From Limosilactobacillus rudii (lineage in GTDB: Bacteria; Bacillota; Bacilli; Lactobacillales; Lactobacillaceae), in the NCBI RefSeq assembly GCF_014145455.1, contig NZ_JACIVB010000057.1, positions 62,001 to 126,000 on the forward strand: a stretch of 64,000 nucleotides of DNA, in the 5' to 3' direction. Of the stretch, positions 45,617 through 54,272 are shown in pieces (the first letter of the stretch is position 1; each line of letters begins with the position of its first letter). The notes under the pieces were generated by a model. It saw only the letters and a list, made by a program, of their open reading frames with translations, was not told the DNA's origin and did no database searches. Made by a program: the position numbers and the translations under genes.

Positions 45617-46471
45617 ATGATTAGTTTAAAATCACCTCGAGAAATCGATGCAATGGAAAAAGCAGGAGCAGCCTTAGCGGCAATGCACCTTGGATTACGC
45701 AAGATTATTAAGCCGGGTATTTCCAGTTGGAAGATTGAAGAATTTGCCCGCAAATACTTTAAGGCTGCTGGTGCAAAGGCAGAACAAATTGGCTTTGAAG
45801 GCTATGAATATGCAACCTGTGTTAGTGTTAATGATGAAATTTGCCATGGCTTTCCACGTAAAAAGCTAATTTTAAAAAAGGGTGACTTGGTAAAGGTCGA
45901 TACGGTTGTCAGTGTTGATGGTGCTTTCAGTGATTCCTGCTGGTCTTATGCGGTCGGTGAAGTCAAGCCTGAAATTCAAAAGTTAATGGATGTGACCAAG
46001 AAGTCACTGTTTATGGGGATTGATCAATGTATTCCTGGTAACCGGATTGGTGATATTGGTGCAGTTATTCAACACTACACCGAAGACGAGAATGGTTATG
46101 GGGATGTTCGTGAGTTTGTTGGTCACGGAATTCAACCAACGATGCATGAAGATCCAATGGTTCCACACTATGGTGAACATGGACAAGGAATTCGTCTTCG
46201 CAATGGGATGACAATTACGGTTGAGCCAATGATTAATACTGGAACATGGGAAGCTGATACCAGCGATCCAAGTGGCTGGCTTGCTAAAACTGCCGATGGT
46301 GGCTGGAGTTGCCAGTATGAACATACATTAGTAATCACTAATGATGGACCAAAGATTTTGACCTCTCAAGATCCGGTAGCTGACGCTGATTATATGTATG
46401 ATGACAACTATGCTAAGTATCTTGACCACTACCGTGAGATTGCAGAAAAGGTAGCAAAACAATTTGAATAA
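45617..46471 (+). CDS. map: Methionine aminopeptidase type I
   Basis: A 284-residue metalloprotease that removes the initiator methionine from new proteins. Family motifs: CVSVNDEICHGFP, the metal ligands in VKVDTVVSVDGAFSDSCW, FVGHGIQPTMHEDP (His), TVEPMI (Glu) and QYEHTLVIT (Glu). It is about 30 residues longer than the E. coli enzyme, with an acidic C-terminal extension (DADYMYDDNYAKYLDHY) typical of lactobacilli. AAGGAGA precedes the ATG. It is monocistronic. Confidence 0.95.
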   Translation: MISLKSPREIDAMEKAGAALAAMHLGLRKIIKPGISSWKIEEFARKYFKAAGAKAEQIGFEGYEYATCVSVNDEICHGFPRKKLILKKGDLVKVDTVVSVDGAFSDSCWSYAVGEVKPEIQKLMDVTKKSLFMGIDQCIPGNRIGDIGAVIQHYTEDENGYGDVREFVGHGIQPTMHEDPMVPHYGEHGQGIRLRNGMTITVEPMINTGTWEADTSDPSGWLAKTADGGWSCQYEHTLVITNDGPKILTSQDPVADADYMYDDNYAKYLDHYREIAEKVAKQFE

Positions 46472-46527
46472 GTAAAATGGCTTGTTAGGAGATGATTCTA
46501 GCAGGCTTTTAATTTATTTTAAAAAGA

Positions 46528-46582
46528 TGTTGATTTTAAAACAACACGTGTTAAAATAGTTGTTGAAAATAAAACAACAACT
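46528..46582 (+). promoter_or_regulatory. Promoter and palindromes before the SDR gene
   Basis: TTGATT (46530-46535), 16 bases, then TGT-TAAAAT (-10 at 46552-46557). AACACGTGTT (46543-46552) is a perfect palindrome between the boxes. AGTTGTTG (46558-46565) and CAACAACT (46575-46582) are perfect inverted arms over the transcript start and reach the ribosome site. These are likely repressor sites. Confidence 0.6.
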
Positions 46583-46595
46583 GGAGATGGATATT

Positions 46596-47447
46596 ATGAA
46601 ATATGGTGTTACAGTAGCAACAGGTAAATTTGGTCGGACTGCGGTTAAGGAATTAGTGAAAGTAGTTGCTCCAAATAATGTGGTTGTAATCGTTAGAAAT
46701 GCAGAAAAAGCTCGAAAAGTACTTCCAGCCGGAATTGAGATCCGTCAAGCTGATTATGGTGATGAAAATTCATTATCAGCAGCTTTGAAGGGAATTGATA
46801 AATTGCTATTCATCTCTTCTTTACCGGGTGGCCCTGTTAGTCGTGAGACGCAACATCGCAATATTGTAACCGCGGCAATTCAAAATAAAGTTAAGTTCAT
46901 TGCATATACAAGTTTTCCCCATGCTAATACAGCGGAGAATGAACTTGCCTCAGACCATAAGATTACTGAAAAACTTATTCGAGATAGCGGAATTGCCCAT
47001 TCATTCTTACGTAATAATTGGTATATTGAAAATGACCTTGATGCAATTAAGACTGGTGCGGCAGGTCTTCCAGTTTATTATTGGGCAAACAATCGTGCTG
47101 GTTGGGCGCTTGAACGTGAGTACGCTGAAGGAGCCGTTAAAGTATTATTAACTGACCAGCCAAAAGAAGTTTATGAATTTGCTGGACCAAGTCGGACTTA
47201 TGAACAGTTCTTTGCGACAGTTCAACAAGCAACTGGTAAAGATTTTAATATCAAGCAGGTCAGTGAAGCACAATACATTAAATACCTTGAAAGTAATGGC
47301 CTTAATCCGGAAGTTGCTGCCATGGTTGCTAGTTTTCAGGCACCGATTGATGATGGTTCGTTAACTGAAGAAACTAATGATTTAGCTGATATCTTAGGTG
47401 GCCTTACCTCGCTTAATAAGGCAATTATTGAGGTGTTAAACAAATAA
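46596..47447 (+). CDS. NmrA/QorB-like SDR family NAD(P)-binding protein
   Basis: A 283-residue atypical short-chain dehydrogenase. The Rossmann start is YGVTVATGKFGRTAVKELVK (ATGxxGxx), then KLLFISSLPGG and SFLRNNWYIENDL, the pattern of NmrA-like and quinone oxidoreductase 2 (QorB) proteins that bind NADPH and may sense redox state. GGAG at 46583-46586 places the start at ATG 46596, 12 codons inside the frame. The Rrf2 regulator gene follows after a hairpin and may control it. Confidence 0.87.
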   Translation: MKYGVTVATGKFGRTAVKELVKVVAPNNVVVIVRNAEKARKVLPAGIEIRQADYGDENSLSAALKGIDKLLFISSLPGGPVSRETQHRNIVTAAIQNKVKFIAYTSFPHANTAENELASDHKITEKLIRDSGIAHSFLRNNWYIENDLDAIKTGAAGLPVYYWANNRAGWALEREYAEGAVKVLLTDQPKEVYEFAGPSRTYEQFFATVQQATGKDFNIKQVSEAQYIKYLESNGLNPEVAAMVASFQAPIDDGSLTEETNDLADILGGLTSLNKAIIEVLNK

Positions 47448-47451
47448 TAAT

Positions 47452-47500
47452 AAAAGACTTATTTTTTTAATTTCGTTATAATTAAGAAAATAAGTCTTTT
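47452..47500 (+). promoter_or_regulatory. 14-pair hairpin with a promoter in its loop
   Basis: AAAAGACTTATTTT (47452-47465) and AAAATAAGTCTTTT (47487-47500) are perfect complements. The 21-base loop contains TATAAT (47477-47482), the likely -10 for the Rrf2 gene. The structure can end the SDR transcript, and as DNA it is an inverted repeat centred on a promoter. Confidence 0.65.
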
Positions 47501-47518
47501 AATTTACGGAGGGATAGA

Positions 47519-47959
47519 ATGCGTCATTCACATAAACTAAGCGATGCAATTCACATATTGACTTATATTGAAATTTGTAAAAATAGTGATTTAAGCAGTA
47601 AAGCAATCGCCGATAGTATTGAGGCGAATGCAAGCGTGGTTCGTAACTTAATGGCGACTTTAAAGCGGGCTGGCTTGTTAATCAGCCATCCAGGAGTAGC
47701 CAAAGCAGCGTTAAGTCGACCAGCAACCCAAATTACTTTGTTAGATGTATATAAAGCTGTCGATAATGATGAAAAGTTAATTCACATTGATCCCCAAACA
47801 AATCCGAAATGCATTGTGGGTGCTCACATCCAAGGAACGTTAACTGAGGCATATCAACAGGTTCAAAGTGCTGCAGAGGTAGAAATGGGTAATATTACGC
47901 TTCAGCAGATAATTGACGGGGTGTTAGATGATGAAAAAAGAAATCCAGTGACCCCTTAG
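47519..47959 (+). CDS. Rrf2 family transcriptional regulator
   Basis: A 146-residue winged-helix regulator of the Rrf2 type (KLSDAIHILTYIEICKNSDLSSKAIADSIEANASVVRNLMATLKRAGLL is the DNA-binding part). Only two cysteines are present (C20, C98), not the three-cysteine cluster of IscR/NsrR, so an iron-sulfur cluster is unlikely; it resembles YwnA-type members. GGAGGG precedes the ATG. It follows the NmrA/QorB-like gene, and a redox-responsive regulator-enzyme pair is the natural reading. Confidence 0.88.
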   Translation: MRHSHKLSDAIHILTYIEICKNSDLSSKAIADSIEANASVVRNLMATLKRAGLLISHPGVAKAALSRPATQITLLDVYKAVDNDEKLIHIDPQTNPKCIVGAHIQGTLTEAYQQVQSAAEVEMGNITLQQIIDGVLDDEKRNPVTP

Positions 47960-48027
47960 TAGCAACTTGCCCATTTCTAAACCTATAAAATTATTTTGCT
48001 GGATCAAATTTGACTACTAAACTAAAA

Positions 48028-48073
48028 ATCCGGTAAGCTCGATGACTGATTGTCGCCTTTGAGCTTACCGGAT
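48028..48073. terminator. Bidirectional terminator between Rrf2 and aminotransferase genes
   Basis: ATCCGGTAAGCTC (48028-48040) and GAGCTTACCGGAT (48061-48073) form 13 perfect pairs, with T-rich flanks on both strands. It serves both convergent genes. Confidence 0.88.
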
Positions 48074-48076
48074 ATT

Positions 48077-49198
48077 TTAATCATATTGATGCATGTATTT
48101 AGAAAGGCGCTTTAGTCCTTCCCGTAAAGTGGCTTCAGGAGCGCAATAACCGAGACGTACATGTCCGGGAGTATCAAACGCGTCTCCTGGCACTAGTAAG
48201 ACCCCTTCATCTTTAAGGAGGTTTTCACAAAAGGTATGGATATCAACAGGAACATCAAGCTTTGGGAAAGAAGTGGAAACTGCTTGGGGCATAATCACAC
48301 TTGCTCGTTCTTCATGTTCAATCCAGTCTTTATAGATTGCTAGGTTGCCTAACACTAATTTACGATTGCGGTCTAGAACTTCATCACGGTGCTTCAAGAC
48401 ATAAGTTGCTAGTTGATCATTAAATACTCCGCCGCAAATCATTGTATAGTCGCGAAATTTACGGAAAATATCAGCAACTTGAGCATTTGTTGCGGTCCAG
48501 CCAATCCGCACGCCAGGAACAGAGTAAGTTTTGGAAAGGGAGTTAGTAGAGATACCTTTATCATATAAGTCGATAATTGGGGTAAATTGTTCCGGATGAT
48601 CAAGTGGTAAGTATACCTCATCGACGAGTACATAGGCATCGACCGATTTAGCAATTTCAACGACTTCTTCTAAAAATTGTTTATCTAAGACGGTTCCGGT
48701 GGGGTTATTAGCGTTGTTGAGGCAGATCATTTTAGTATCTGGGCGAACGAGCTTTTTAAGTTCATTAATATCTGGGTACCAATCATCTTCTTCATGAATA
48801 TGCCAGTAGTCAACATCAGCACCCAATGATTTTGGAATATCGTATAGTTGTTGATATGATGGATATTCAGCAATCACGTGGTCGCCAGGGTTGATTAGTG
48901 CATATAATGCTAAAATATTTGCCCCGGTTGCTCCATTTGTTTGTAAAATATTTTCTGGATCAACATGCTGGTAGAGTTTAGCAACCTCTTCCTTAAATGC
49001 CGGCGATCCTTCAATCCAGCCATAATTCATCTTTTGCTTGTCAAGCATTTCGTAAAATTCTTGCCCGTTATGTCCATCAAGGTTTAATAAGTCGTGCATG
49101 CTTAAAGAAGCAATTGTACTTTGTGAAATATCATAAGTAGCACTCTTTTCCCATTTATTAAGCCAGGCTTCAACGCCAAAGTGTGCAATTTCTACCAT
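48077..49198 (-). CDS. PLP-dependent aminotransferase (class I/II)
   Basis: A 373-residue fold-type I aminotransferase. NNANNPTGTVL and VLVDEVYLPL bind the cofactor, the Schiff-base lysine is in TNSLSKTYSVPGVRIGW, and the C-terminal carboxylate arginine is in GHVRLGYC. GGAGG lies upstream on the minus strand. It is 11 bases downstream of an amino acid antiporter gene, so the two form an operon that probably takes up and converts one amino acid. The substrate is not evident; the YGWIEGSPAFKEEV region is common in lactobacillus paralogues of unknown specificity. Confidence 0.88.
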   Translation of the reverse strand: MVEIAHFGVEAWLNKWEKSATYDISQSTIASLSMHDLLNLDGHNGQEFYEMLDKQKMNYGWIEGSPAFKEEVAKLYQHVDPENILQTNGATGANILALYALINPGDHVIAEYPSYQQLYDIPKSLGADVDYWHIHEEDDWYPDINELKKLVRPDTKMICLNNANNPTGTVLDKQFLEEVVEIAKSVDAYVLVDEVYLPLDHPEQFTPIIDLYDKGISTNSLSKTYSVPGVRIGWTATNAQVADIFRKFRDYTMICGGVFNDQLATYVLKHRDEVLDRNRKLVLGNLAIYKDWIEHEERASVIMPQAVSTSFPKLDVPVDIHTFCENLLKDEGVLLVPGDAFDTPGHVRLGYCAPEATLREGLKRLSKYMHQYD

Positions 49199-49209
49199 AA
49201 TAAAACCTC

Positions 49210-50631
49210 CTAATTAATTGAGATAGTCCCGTTAGCTATTAACACTAATGAAATAATAGCAAAGACTGCGATAATTCCCATCGTCCATTTTTCTTTGCTG
49301 TTGATCCGGTGCTGAAAGATTTTACATGCCTGAACATAAAAGAAAAAGCCAGGGATGAAACCTACAGAAACAATCATTACTTCTTTCCACCCAGCTAGGA
49401 CCATTGCCATTAGTTCAAAGAGGGTAGCAATTAAGCCAATTGTAAATTGTCCCCATTCTTGATGCTGCCAACTATATATCATTTGATAAATGCCGACGAG
49501 AAGGTAACAAATCAAGATAGCTGCTGTACATAAGGTATAAGCAAAATTATACGCATACGAAGTAAAAAGAAGAGAGAATAAGAAAATTGATTGCAGGATA
49601 CCAGTGATTACTAATGCACGAGTTGGGGCCTTCTTTTCATTTAACGCTCCCCAAGATGGTGGCAGTGTCTGATCATCAGCCATCAACATTAATGATTCTG
49701 CTGGTAGCATCGTCCATGATAACCATGAAACGAGGACTGAAATGATTAATCCGATACTGATCAATGCTGCTCCCCATGTACCGACGAGGTGTTGCATGAT
49801 TGCACCGAGGGCTGGTTGACCACCAGCTGCTAGTTCTGCCCGGCTCATGACCCCGTATGGCAAGATAGAAACGATGATATAAATAGTTAGCAAACTAATT
49901 AAACCGAAAATAGAGGCCCGTTCTGCATCTGACCGTGTTTTAGCCCGGCTAGATAAAACGGAGGCTCCCTCAACTCCGACAAAGAGCCACATCATTACCA
50001 TAATGGAAGCCTTAATTTGATTGTAGATTGAACCAGTTTCGACCTTAGAACTGAGATTTTGACTGACGTTTCCCCAGAAATCGGCAGTAAAGATCCGTGC
50101 TTGAAAGCCAAGAATAACGCAGATAACAAAGATAACAAGCGGAATAATTTTACAGATTGTGCCAATTGCGTTGATAAATGCGGCTGACTCAATACCGCGG
50201 TTTACTAAGAATGTCAAAATCCAAGTTAAAATAATGGCGACAATAATGGAAAAAAGATTTTGCCCATTCTGAAATAATTGAGGGAAAAATGTACCTAAAG
50301 CACTCATCGTAATGGTGGCAAAGGCAATGTTTCCCAACCAAGCAGAAAGCCAGTATGCCCACCCAGAGATAAATTCGCCAAGTGGACCGAAAGCAGCAGC
50401 GGCATAGCTAAAAATTCCGGCATCAAGGTCCGGGCGCTTTTGTGATAAGTTAGTAAGCGATAATACTAACGTTAATACCCCGATACCAACAATTAGCCAG
50501 GCAATCATTGCGGGACCGGGAGCAGCGGCAGTAGCTAAGTCGCTGGTAATTCCAAAAACTCCTGAGCCAATGGTAGAACCAACAATTAATAAGGTTAGTT
50601 CTAGTGTATTAATTCCTTTTTTCTCACTCAT
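49210..50631 (-). CDS. Basic amino acid/ornithine-type APC antiporter
   Basis: A 473-residue, 12-helix APC permease of the basic amino acid/polyamine antiporter group (ArcD-like). It has TLLIVGSTIGSGVFGI in helix 1, QKRPDLDAGIFSYAAAAFGPLGEF, WAYWLSAWLGNIAFA and LFVGVEGASVLSSRAKTRSDA. GAGGTG seven bases upstream supports ATG 50631 rather than a GTG three codons earlier. Its partner is the aminotransferase gene 11 bases downstream. It could exchange an amino acid with its amine, ornithine or alanine product. Confidence 0.85.
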   Translation of the reverse strand: MSEKKGINTLELTLLIVGSTIGSGVFGITSDLATAAAPGPAMIAWLIVGIGVLTLVLSLTNLSQKRPDLDAGIFSYAAAAFGPLGEFISGWAYWLSAWLGNIAFATITMSALGTFFPQLFQNGQNLFSIIVAIILTWILTFLVNRGIESAAFINAIGTICKIIPLVIFVICVILGFQARIFTADFWGNVSQNLSSKVETGSIYNQIKASIMVMMWLFVGVEGASVLSSRAKTRSDAERASIFGLISLLTIYIIVSILPYGVMSRAELAAGGQPALGAIMQHLVGTWGAALISIGLIISVLVSWLSWTMLPAESLMLMADDQTLPPSWGALNEKKAPTRALVITGILQSIFLFSLLFTSYAYNFAYTLCTAAILICYLLVGIYQMIYSWQHQEWGQFTIGLIATLFELMAMVLAGWKEVMIVSVGFIPGFFFYVQACKIFQHRINSKEKWTMGIIAVFAIISLVLIANGTISIN

Positions 50632-50912
50632 TTTCTTCACCTCACGATCGTCGTCTGAGTAAGAATGTCATAAATTATTTGACGTCTTATTATAGCAATG
50701 CTAGGAATCGCTTTCAATGATAGGGAGATCAGCGAACGACAAGTAAAATATAAAAATAATTTATTTTAGGATAGTTAACGGTACCGGTAATTTGATTAAC
50801 TTAAAAAAGTTAAGTAATCATAGCGTAATACTAAATAAAATTAAGTATTTTAGCCTTTTTCTCATTAATTTTTTCATAATAATCAAAATGAGTTGAAATA
50901 TTGAAAATAATT
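50632..50912. other. AT-rich divergent gap, outer part
   Basis: No gene is supported in this divergent spacer. It contains the ribosome site of the antiporter gene at its left end and long AT-rich runs. I see no clear hairpin or repeat until the TTTATGC array begins at 50913. Confidence 0.5.
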
Positions 50913-50980
50913 TTTATGCTTTAAAATTACTATTTATGCACATGTAATAACTTTTATGCGCTTTATATAGCTATTTATGC
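50913..50980 (+). repeat. Four phased TTTATGC boxes
   Basis: TTTATGC occurs at 50913, 50933, 50953 and 50974, spacings of 20, 20 and 21 bases (two helical turns). The array lies 31 bases upstream of the -35 region of the permease promoter, as expected for activator binding sites on one face of the DNA. Confidence 0.75.
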
Positions 50981-51010
50981 ATAAAAATGTAAATAAACTT
51001 TCCTGAAAGA

Positions 51011-51039
51011 CTTTCATTTTTTAAAAAGATGGTTATACT
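51011..51039 (+). promoter_or_regulatory. Promoter of the second APC permease
   Basis: CTTTCA (51011-51016), a 17-base spacer and TATACT (51034-51039). The -35 is poor, consistent with a promoter that needs activation from the upstream TTTATGC array. Confidence 0.5.
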
Positions 51040-51099
51040 TAAATTATTAAATAATTTCTTAGCTTTATTTAAGAATCTTAATAATTTGGAGGCATTATT

Positions 51100-52605
51100 T
51101 TGGACGAACAAAGTGGTAATAAAAAGATGATTACTACCTTTGGATTAGTGACGATGATTATTACCGCCATTTTTGGTTTTGGTAATGTATCGAACGCTTA
51201 TTTACAAATGGGTTATGGTAGTATCATTTGGTATGCATTAGCGGGGATTTGTTTCTTCTTCCCGTGTGGCCTGATGATGGCTGAATACGGCTCAACGTTT
51301 AAGGATGCAAAGGGTGGGATCTACTCTTGGCTTGCCGGTTCTGTCGGCGAACGGATTGCCTTTGTCGGAACTTTCGTGTGGTTAGCATCCTGGATTGTTT
51401 GGATGGTTTCGACCGCTTCCCGGATTTGGATTACTTTCTCTGCTTTAATTTTTGGAAAGGATACAACTCAACAGTGGCATGCATTTGGTTTGACATCGAC
51501 CCAGCTAATCGGGGTTCTGGGAATCCTGCTTATTCTTGGTGCTACTTGGTGTAGTTCCCGTGGGATGACTGCCATTGCTAAAGTTGGTTCTCTTGGTGGT
51601 ATTTTTACGATTGTCGTTAACATCATTTTTGTTATCGTAAGTATCATTGTTTTAATTGCTGATAAGGGAATTTTAAAGCAACCGATCCATGGTGCATCGA
51701 CTTTTATCACGTCGCCTAACCCACAATTCCAGACACCGATTGCTATTATTTCATTTGTTGTTTATGCTATTTTTGCTTATGGTGGTATGGAATCACTAGG
51801 GTCAGTGACTGATAGTATGCGTAATCCTGAACGGACCTTCCCGCGTGGCTTAATTATCGCAAGTATCTTTACCATTGGTACATACGTATTGATGATCTTT
51901 ATGCTAGGATGGTCGGTTAACTATCAGCAAACTTTAACGAAGAGTAGTGTTAACCTGGGAAACGTTACTTATGTTGTCTTCAATCAACTAGGGGTTACGA
52001 TGGGACAGTCGCTTGGCTGGTCGCATAGTGCAGCACTAACATTTGGACTCATTATGACCCGGGTTGTTGCTTTTGCACAGACATTAGGGTTCTTAGGAGC
52101 ACTATTTATCCTTCTTTACTCCCCAATTAAGGCCTTTATTTTAGGATCAAATCCTGATTTATGGCCAAAGAAGTTGACAAAGCTCAATAAAGCAGGGATG
52201 CCAGCTAATGCAATGTGGCTTCAAGCAATTATTGTATGTGTGATTGTCTTTCTTGTTGCCTTTGGGGGCAATGCGGCTCAACAGTTCTACTTGATTTTGA
52301 CTGACATGGCCAACGTTTCTACTTGTTTCCCATACATCTTCTTAATTGGTGCTTTCCCATTCTTCAAAGCAAAGAAGGACTTGACTCGACCATTTGTTGT
52401 CTTTAAGAACCGTTTTTGGACAGATGTTTTGGTATGCTTTGTTGAATTGATTTTGATTGTCGGAATCGTCTTTACATTTGTTCAACCATTAATGGACAAG
52501 GATTATCAGACCGCCTTCTGGACGTTAGCTGGACCGATTTTCTTTGCTGTTGTTGCATTGATCTTTTACCAAGTTTCTGCAAAACGTCACCATGTTGAAG
52601 GTTAG
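51100..52605 (+). CDS. APC family amino acid permease (YjeM/GadC-like)
   Basis: A 501-residue, about 12-helix permease of the glutamate:GABA antiporter-like group. It shows MITAIFGFGNVSNAYLQMGYGSIIWYALAG, EYGSTFKDAKGGIYSWLAGSVGERIAF and YGGMESLGSVTDSMRNPERTFPRG. The start is TTG 51100 with GGAGG seven bases upstream. It is divergent from the antiporter-aminotransferase operon. No decarboxylase lies next to it, so the exchanged amino acid is unknown. An unusual array of four boxes precedes its promoter. Confidence 0.88.
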   Translation: MDEQSGNKKMITTFGLVTMIITAIFGFGNVSNAYLQMGYGSIIWYALAGICFFFPCGLMMAEYGSTFKDAKGGIYSWLAGSVGERIAFVGTFVWLASWIVWMVSTASRIWITFSALIFGKDTTQQWHAFGLTSTQLIGVLGILLILGATWCSSRGMTAIAKVGSLGGIFTIVVNIIFVIVSIIVLIADKGILKQPIHGASTFITSPNPQFQTPIAIISFVVYAIFAYGGMESLGSVTDSMRNPERTFPRGLIIASIFTIGTYVLMIFMLGWSVNYQQTLTKSSVNLGNVTYVVFNQLGVTMGQSLGWSHSAALTFGLIMTRVVAFAQTLGFLGALFILLYSPIKAFILGSNPDLWPKKLTKLNKAGMPANAMWLQAIIVCVIVFLVAFGGNAAQQFYLILTDMANVSTCFPYIFLIGAFPFFKAKKDLTRPFVVFKNRFWTDVLVCFVELILIVGIVFTFVQPLMDKDYQTAFWTLAGPIFFAVVALIFYQVSAKRHHVEG

Positions 52606-52611
52606 TTAATA

Positions 52612-52655
52612 AATACTCTCATCGGCCATTAATTTGGTAGTTGAGAGTATTTTTA
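52612..52655 (+). terminator. Terminator after the second APC permease
   Basis: AATACTCTCA (52612-52621) and TGAGAGTATT (52642-52651) form ten perfect pairs, then TTTT. Confidence 0.85.
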
Positions 52656-52726
52656 TTCATTCTGTAATATTTGTCTGGTGTTCATTTTGTTATAATTGTC
52701 CTTATAAAATGATTTCGGAGGCTATT

Positions 52727-53608
52727 ATGGATAAGGAACCGGGCAAAGGTAAGATTTTTATTTCATTACTAATTCGACATATTTCGATGGCCCAGATTTC
52801 AAATTCTGCTGCCGTACTTGCTTATTACACGCTGCTATCAATTTTTCCAGCAGTGATGGTCGTCGGAAACTTATTACCAATGATTGGAATTGATGCTAAG
52901 ACAATTCTTGCATACCTATCGACAGCGATTCCTGAATCTGTTTATGATTTTATTCAACCGCTAATTTACGATTTCTTACGACGAGGGAGCGGTGGTGTTT
53001 TAACGACCGGGGCCTTGATTGCACTATGGTCCACTAGTCAAGGAATTGCTGCTTTTCAGCGAAGCGTCAATCATGCATATGGGATTGCAGAAAATCAAAA
53101 TCCGGTAATGAATCGGATTGTTTCATTTGTATGGATGATTGTCCTGCTGGTAATTATTTTCACGATTATTATCTTGTATGGTTTTGGTGAACAAGTCTTA
53201 AAGAGTATTCAGCCAATTTTTAATTTTCAGCGTGATTATATTTCATTATTTAGTTCTTTGAGGTGGCCGGTGACTTTTGCCGTCCTTTTTATTGCATTGA
53301 CCTTGTTATATTACTTTGTTCCAAATGCAAAGGTTCGTTTACGCTATGCATTAGCTGGGTCGTTACTGGCATCGTTATTGTGGATGGGCTTATCACGGCT
53401 TTTTTCTTTTTATACCTTATTATTTGGTCACGGTGTTATTTCTTATAAAACGATTGGAGCATTCATTGCCATGATGGTGTGGTTAGATTTTTCTGGTTAT
53501 ATCATTATGCTGGGAGCAGCGCTTAATGCCGCGTTACAGGAATGTCACGAGGGAGAGCTACATGCAAAAAAGCACTTCTGGCAATTGGTAGAACGAAAGA
53601 AAGACTAG
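52727..53608 (+). CDS. YihY/BrkB family membrane protein
   Basis: A 293-residue, six-helix protein of the YihY/virulence factor BrkB family (once wrongly called ribonuclease BN). SNSAAVLAYYTLLSIFPAVMVVGNLLP, GALIALWSTSQGIAAFQRSVNHAYG and FSFYTLLFGHGVISYKTIGAFIAMMVWLDFSGYIIMLGAALNA-type segments are seen. The frame is open 31 codons upstream, but CGGAGG fixes ATG 52727. TATAAT at 52691-52696 gives its own promoter. Function in transport or envelope is unproven. Confidence 0.92.
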   Translation: MDKEPGKGKIFISLLIRHISMAQISNSAAVLAYYTLLSIFPAVMVVGNLLPMIGIDAKTILAYLSTAIPESVYDFIQPLIYDFLRRGSGGVLTTGALIALWSTSQGIAAFQRSVNHAYGIAENQNPVMNRIVSFVWMIVLLVIIFTIIILYGFGEQVLKSIQPIFNFQRDYISLFSSLRWPVTFAVLFIALTLLYYFVPNAKVRLRYALAGSLLASLLWMGLSRLFSFYTLLFGHGVISYKTIGAFIAMMVWLDFSGYIIMLGAALNAALQECHEGELHAKKHFWQLVERKKD

Positions 53609-53627
53609 TTTATTTAAGTCTGTTTGC

Positions 53628-53665
53628 AAAAAAAAGCTGAGAAAAAGTTTTTGCTTTTCCTCAGC
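53628..53665 (-). terminator. Terminator of the DUF1659-DUF2922 operon
   Basis: GCTGAG (53636-53641) and CTCAGC (53660-53665) pair with additional A/T pairing inside. On the minus strand a run of eight T follows. Confidence 0.8.
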
Positions 53666-53704
53666 CCCTATAGTTTGAAATACTTTAGAACTTGTTGCTT
53701 TTAA

Positions 53705-53932
53705 TTATTTATGCTCATCGTTAAAAATCACGGTTGAAACCGTATCGACATACTTAGCTGATAATGGTACTTGATAAATATCTTCATCTTCTTTAGTAAA
53801 GAGATGGGTCTGTGCAATCTCTTCCATTGCCTTACGGACGGTTTCAGCGTCAAGTTCACCACTGGCGTAGGATAACTTTAATGTGTGCTTTTTACCGAGA
53901 CTACCTTTGAAAGTTAAGTTTAATGTACGCAT
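53705..53932 (-). CDS. DUF2922 protein
   Basis: A 75-residue DUF2922 protein (RTLNLTFKGSLGKKHTLKLSYA, then EEIAQTHLFTKEDEDIYQVPLSAKYVDTVSTVIF). This small soluble beta-alpha family of Firmicutes has no known function and is normally next to a DUF1659 gene, as here (22 bases downstream). AGGAGG lies upstream on the minus strand. The pair is divergent from recX. Confidence 0.88.
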   Translation of the reverse strand: MRTLNLTFKGSLGKKHTLKLSYASGELDAETVRKAMEEIAQTHLFTKEDEDIYQVPLSAKYVDTVSTVIFNDEHK

Positions 53933-53953
53933 ATTTACTTTTCCTCCTGATTA

Positions 53954-54169
53954 TTACTTATTCAATGCGACTTGGTCAGTGACGATAATATCAACGTCAA
54001 GGCACTTTTCTGCTGTTAACATTTCAATTGCGGTGCTAAAACGGGCTACTTGTTCGTTGGTGATATTTTCAGTAGCGTTATTAAAGGGGTGTTTAACACC
54101 TTTTGGATGATCACTATTAGTGAGGGTGAGTTGAATTTTAGCAGACTTGAAATTACGAACCATTTGCAT
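53954..54169 (-). CDS. DUF1659 protein
   Basis: A 71-residue DUF1659 protein (SAKIQLTLTNSDHPKGVKHPFNNATENITNEQVARFSTAIEML). Function unknown; partner of DUF2922. AAAGGAAG precedes the ATG, and the two genes form a small operon. Both families share a strand-rich N-terminus and may form a complex; that is inference. Confidence 0.88.
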   Translation of the reverse strand: MQMVRNFKSAKIQLTLTNSDHPKGVKHPFNNATENITNEQVARFSTAIEMLTAEKCLDVDIIVTDQVALNK

Positions 54170-54272
54170 GATAAAAACTTCCTTTAATTTAGTTTAGTTT
54201 GTTAAGTAGTGGCCACTGCTTACACCTATATAAACGTTTGAAAGTGGAAAATGTTAAGGAGAATTTTGAAAA

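Noticed and set aside
50913-50980. TTTATGC array as a CRISPR array
   Set aside because: The repeated unit is only seven bases, the spacing is two helical turns, and no cas gene is present.
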